From assembly GCA_024228395.1 (NCBI GenBank), contig JAAETM010000513.1, positions 1 to 55,885 on the forward strand: DNA of 55,885 nt, given 5' to 3'. Position 1 is the stretch's first letter; each line of letters begins with the position of its first letter. Origin of the DNA: a bacterium (GTDB lineage: Bacteria > Planctomycetota > UBA1135 > GCA-002686595). The translations under genes were made by a program, and so were the position numbers. Under the pieces are notes generated by a model. The model was not told the DNA's origin and did no database searches. It saw nothing but the letters and a program-made list of their open reading frames with translations. Below, piece after piece: positions 53,157-55,885 of the stretch.

Positions 53157-54767
53157 ATGCGACTCACTCTTTCCCTCTTCCTTGCACTCGGTCTAGTAGC
53201 GCTAGTGTTTTTCACTTTTCCTGGATCTGAGGTGGGGCCAGAGACGCTGGAATTGGCTCCATCCATAGAATCTGCTGGGCCAGATAGGTCCGTGTCCCTG
53301 GAGACTTCACGGGACAATGCCGTGCGCTTGTCTGTTGAAAATGTGAGCGATGCGCAGCGAGAGATCGTGGAGAATCCGCCCACACTGGAGCTTTCGACGG
53401 TTGAGGTGCTCACCGGACGCGTTGTTACTTCGACTGGAACCCCCGTGCCAGCACTGGAGATTCGTCTACAGCACGCTGCGGCTGGAAACACGAGGGGGTA
53501 TTCCCTCCAGGAATCGCGGCGGGCGAGTCTCGAGCGTGAGGTCGGATTGGGTGAGGTTCAGCTGGACTTGGTCACAGGCCTTGATGGTTCGTTCCGAGCG
53601 GAGGGACTTGCGGCTGGTCATTACAATGTGCGTGTCCATGGGAGTGCAGATATGCACCCGAGCGTCTTTGGCATGTTGCTGACCGAAACTCCGCTGCCCT
53701 TGGGTGGTTTCCCAGCGTCCATTGTGTTCGATCGTCACTTCCTGATCGTGGAGCTTCAGGATGGGATGGGTGGAGCGTGGTCCGGCGGGGTCACCGTGCC
53801 TAGGCGAGGGGATACACGGGCGCCCAAGGCGTGGCCGGAAGGAAGGGCGAGAGTTCAGCTTGTTGAGGCAATTGTGACTGGTGCGGGTTGGGCTGCCAAG
53901 AAGAGCGGGAGGCCATCACAGGTGATGGGGCAATCAGCAGGCGACGGCCATGTGCGCTTCGACGTGGAGCCTGATAGGAACTACCTGCTCTCCGTGATCG
54001 GTTCAGGTGAGCATGGTTTTGGCTTTAGCGGTGAGCCCATTCCGGTAACTCTCGGTGCAGGTGTCATTTCGAAACGGGTGAGTGTTGAGGCCCAAGCGCT
54101 TGGTGGTTTCGGTGCTATCGATATCGTTGCTACCGCGCGCATGCGGTGGTCGAGTCACTTCCTCACAGCCCCTTCCGACTTCTTCGGGTCACCTCCGGGG
54201 GAGGCACCCAAGAAAGTCGCGCGACCTGAGCCTCGGCCGTATTGGGTTGACTTTGGTGATGCCCCGGAGTCTGCCCTCCAGCTCGAGCATGGTCGATCGG
54301 GCGTAATCCTGCTTGAAGCCGAGTATGGCAACCCAGAGTCCTTCCATTTCAAAGTCCCCATGGGACACTATCGTGTGGTCGCCCACGCGGAGCGTGAAAG
54401 GCTGAGGAGAGGAATGGGTGCAGGACACGGTGATGCGAGCCAAGAAATTGTTGTCAGCTCACCTCAAACCCCTCTCGTGATCCTCGACATCGGGGAGGGA
54501 GGCCAGCTTCTCATAGACGTGGGGGGCGAAGGCAATGTCTACTTGAAGCTAGTAGCATCGGATGAACGCTGGGAGTCGTTGCGATGGATGTCACGATTTG
54601 GGCATGGCAGCGTCTTCGCAAACTCCTCGTGGCCAGCAGGCAAGGCCACACTCTCCCAGCCCTATCCCGCCGGACAGTACCGCCTCGTGGGTCAGAGGGA
54701 AGGGCGACGCTATGACATCCCGGTGAAGATCGAGGACGGCAAGATTCTGTCGGTACGCATCGACTGA
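53157..54767 (+). CDS. Exported protein with carboxypeptidase-regulatory-like domain
   Basis: A 536-aa protein with an N-terminal signal anchor (MRLTLSLFLALGLVALVFF). Residues about 85-165 resemble a CarboxypepD_reg/SdrD-B-type beta-sandwich: LTGRVVTSTGTPVPALEIRLQH, GLDGSFRAEGLAAGHYNVRVHG. Two more regions (FRFDVEPDRNYLLSV-like and GQLLIDVGGEGNVYLKL..AGQYRLVGQREGRRY) look like further copies of the fold. Base usage is less GC-biased at third positions than the housekeeping genes, as for other accessory genes here. ATG 53157 follows TTG 53154, so either could be used. Preceded by 282 bases without a gene. Function unknown. Confidence 0.7.
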   Translation: MRLTLSLFLALGLVALVFFTFPGSEVGPETLELAPSIESAGPDRSVSLETSRDNAVRLSVENVSDAQREIVENPPTLELSTVEVLTGRVVTSTGTPVPALEIRLQHAAAGNTRGYSLQESRRASLEREVGLGEVQLDLVTGLDGSFRAEGLAAGHYNVRVHGSADMHPSVFGMLLTETPLPLGGFPASIVFDRHFLIVELQDGMGGAWSGGVTVPRRGDTRAPKAWPEGRARVQLVEAIVTGAGWAAKKSGRPSQVMGQSAGDGHVRFDVEPDRNYLLSVIGSGEHGFGFSGEPIPVTLGAGVISKRVSVEAQALGGFGAIDIVATARMRWSSHFLTAPSDFFGSPPGEAPKKVARPEPRPYWVDFGDAPESALQLEHGRSGVILLEAEYGNPESFHFKVPMGHYRVVAHAERERLRRGMGAGHGDASQEIVVSSPQTPLVILDIGEGGQLLIDVGGEGNVYLKLVASDERWESLRWMSRFGHGSVFANSSWPAGKATLSQPYPAGQYRLVGQREGRRYDIPVKIEDGKILSVRID

Positions 54768-55217
54768 ACGAGGGATACGGATTCGCGCACGTCAACACGG
54801 TTTCACTCCGGAAAAATACCGATACGATTTGGGCCCAAACTGAGCGGACAGGAATTCCAAAGGGGCCGTTTTCGGGGGGCGGGCGGCCCAGGTGCGCGAG
54901 AGTTAGGCCTTGGGGGGCAATACCGGGCCTGGTTTGGGTCCTGTCCCCACAGCAAGAGATTGGGGGGCCGACAGCAGCCTCGATCGTGGGTGCGCCTTGG
55001 CATCTGAGGCGGCGCATGCAGGCGTGCCGAGGAATTTTCGCATACCTTAGCCTGGATCCGGGCCTTTCCTCGTTATTCGCTTAGCTGACGGTGGAGAACC
55101 CACCCCTTGTTCCACCAGAGGCCACCCTTTCGGCCGCACCAAGAAGAACCCACTCCGAAGCTAAGCACATTGGACAGTCCATACCCTCCTCGGCTTGCTA
55201 TCCGACTACCCCTCCAA
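54768..55217. other. Non-coding region with inverted repeat copy
   Basis: About 450 bases with no credible gene. It contains repeat copy 2 (54846-54875) and a GC-rich stretch. The segment 55090-55200 (GGTGGAGAACCCACC..CCGAAGCTAAGCAC) superficially resembles 5S rRNA but lacks its helices. The promoter of the 55218 gene should be in the last 100 bases. Confidence 0.45.
54846..54875 (-). repeat. Dispersed repeat copy 2 (inverted)
   Basis: Its reverse complement matches 55592-55621 at 27 of 30 positions (core GCCCCTTTGGAATTCCT). It lies 79 bases downstream of the 53157-54767 stop. Confidence 0.85.
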
Positions 55218-55640
55218 ATGAAGAACAACCTCCTATTCAGCGCTGTCATGAGCATCCTGCTCACCATTACCGCAGCTGCCAAAAACGGCACGGACGATCG
55301 TGCCAACCCTACCCCCATCGGTGAAGGCTCCTTTGCGTTCGACACCTCAACCATGACTAGCCATAACGACCTTGATGGCTGTAACTCGAACCTTTGCGCC
55401 GCCCCAAGCTTCTTCCGCAATGACATGTTCTGGGTCTACACCGCAACCGTCGATGGATACGTTCAGTTCGACACGATCGGTTCAACCTTCGACACGCAAC
55501 TTGCCATTTTCAGCGGAACCGACTGCTCTGCTGTCTGCCTTGACAATGATGATGACACCTTCGGTAGCCCCATCCCGCTTCCTGCCACTCACCGGAAACT
55601 GCCCCTTTGGAATTCCTATCCACCGGCAGATAAGTGCTAG
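55218..55640 (+). pseudogene. Truncated 'NDDC'-type secreted protein gene
   Basis: A 140-codon frame starting MKNNLLFSAVMSILLTITAAAKNG (signal peptide), then GEGSFAFDTSTMTSHNDLDG, MFWVYTATVDGYVQFDTIGS and TQLAIFSGTDCSAVCLDNDDDT. This matches in pattern the first domain of the secreted protein at 30887 (FPFD.., F.WT...DGYYEF, YDTIMVLYDG..C). Native character ends near 55565; the remaining residues (SPIPLPATHRKLPLWNSYPP) are encoded by repeat copy 3, and the frame then stops. Relatives are several hundred residues long, so this is a 3'-truncated gene, possibly still expressed as a short secreted protein. Confidence 0.7.
55568..55621 (+). repeat. Dispersed repeat copy 3
   Basis: The longest copy. 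Its left part (55568-55605) matches 51898-51935 in direct orientation; its right part (55592-55621) matches 54846-54875 in inverted orientation. It forms the abrupt end of the 55218 gene. Confidence 0.85.
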
Positions 55641-55885
55641 CCCGCACTTTTCATGAAGCACCTCGATTCATTCTTGGCTTGGGTGTGTATGTGGAGAAAT
55701 GGCGGGATGGGAGTGTTGCGACCTTGAAGTTGCCCGAAGTAGGCTCTGAGCGTCCGACAATTGACACACTTTGCCCTTTTTTCTACCGGAAGTAGGGGTC
55801 GAGACAGACCTCCCCCTCGGATGAGCAGATTCGCCTTGCCTTGAGCGACCTAAGTCGCGGGACTTGCGCCCATGGCGCGTGCAAG
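55641..55885. other. Non-coding end of window
   Basis: About 245 bases to the edge. Short frames exist on the minus strand but none looks coding. A T-run (CCCTTTTTTCT, near 55777) follows no clear stem. Confidence 0.4.

Noticed and set aside
55090-55200. 5S rRNA-like string (CCGAAGCTAAGCAC)
   Set aside because: Short resemblance only; no 5S helices can be drawn and flanks do not fit.
1-55885. CRISPR array, prophage or integron
   Set aside because: No spaced direct repeats, phage structural genes or integrase were found.

Overview
The window looks like chromosomal DNA of a GC-rich, free-living bacterium, most likely a planctomycete (Planctomycetota). This rests on the mix of proteins recalled as common there: a YdjY-domain protein, a DUF1570-type gluzincin, a DUF6677-like membrane protein and secreted 'NDDC' proteins. 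Weak Shine-Dalgarno sites and frequent TTG/GTG starts also fit. The assignment is inference; there is no rRNA or other phylogenetic marker beyond housekeeping genes.

Layout. 0-5 kb (minus): M3 oligopeptidase (cut by the window edge), inositol-3-phosphate synthase, a coiled-coil membrane protein and a YdjY-domain protein. 5-11 kb (minus): ThyX, then the translationally coupled chain asparaginase > NAD(P)HX dehydratase > 1002-aa secreted solenoid protein. 11-13.6 kb (plus): bifunctional nuclease, GT39-like glycosyltransferase, tRNA-Ser(TGA). 13.6-23.5 kb (minus): AddB-AddA helicase-nuclease, an unknown exported protein, a YejM-like membrane hydrolase. 23.7-29.6 kb (plus): tRNA-Ser(GCT), PEGA lipoprotein, MurD, McsA, ClpC. 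29.6-36.7 kb (plus): a broken TPR gene, a secreted protein, an ABC exporter pair, class II aldolase. 36.8-48.8 kb: DUF1570 protease, a NapH-like ferredoxin fused to TPRs, an exported protein, a thioredoxin-fold protein with an in-frame TGA, DprA, two membrane proteins, a FecCD-type importer, a YbgC-type thioesterase and a membrane protein. 48.8-55.9 kb: SulP transporter, then accessory DNA with a decayed IS91-like transposase, truncated exported-protein genes and a short dispersed repeat.

The most interesting observation is at 42479-43564 (minus). Two ORFs that would normally be annotated separately (66 aa and 288 aa) are one reading frame split by a single TGA. That TGA lies exactly where a TlpA/thioredoxin-like protein has the first cysteine of its CxxC active site (WATW-U-S-P-C). 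The simplest reading is an exported UxxC selenoprotein with an added helical C-terminal domain. A Cys-to-stop mutation or a base error is the main alternative. A second in-frame TGA, in the TPR gene at 29937, has none of the features of selenocysteine and looks like ordinary decay, so it is a useful internal contrast.

Other notable points are a ThyX with a variant signature and a ~28-residue insertion inside it, a 26-bp tandem triplication spanning the clpC stop codon, and a 30-40 bp repeat found next to two truncated genes and once more in inverted orientation.
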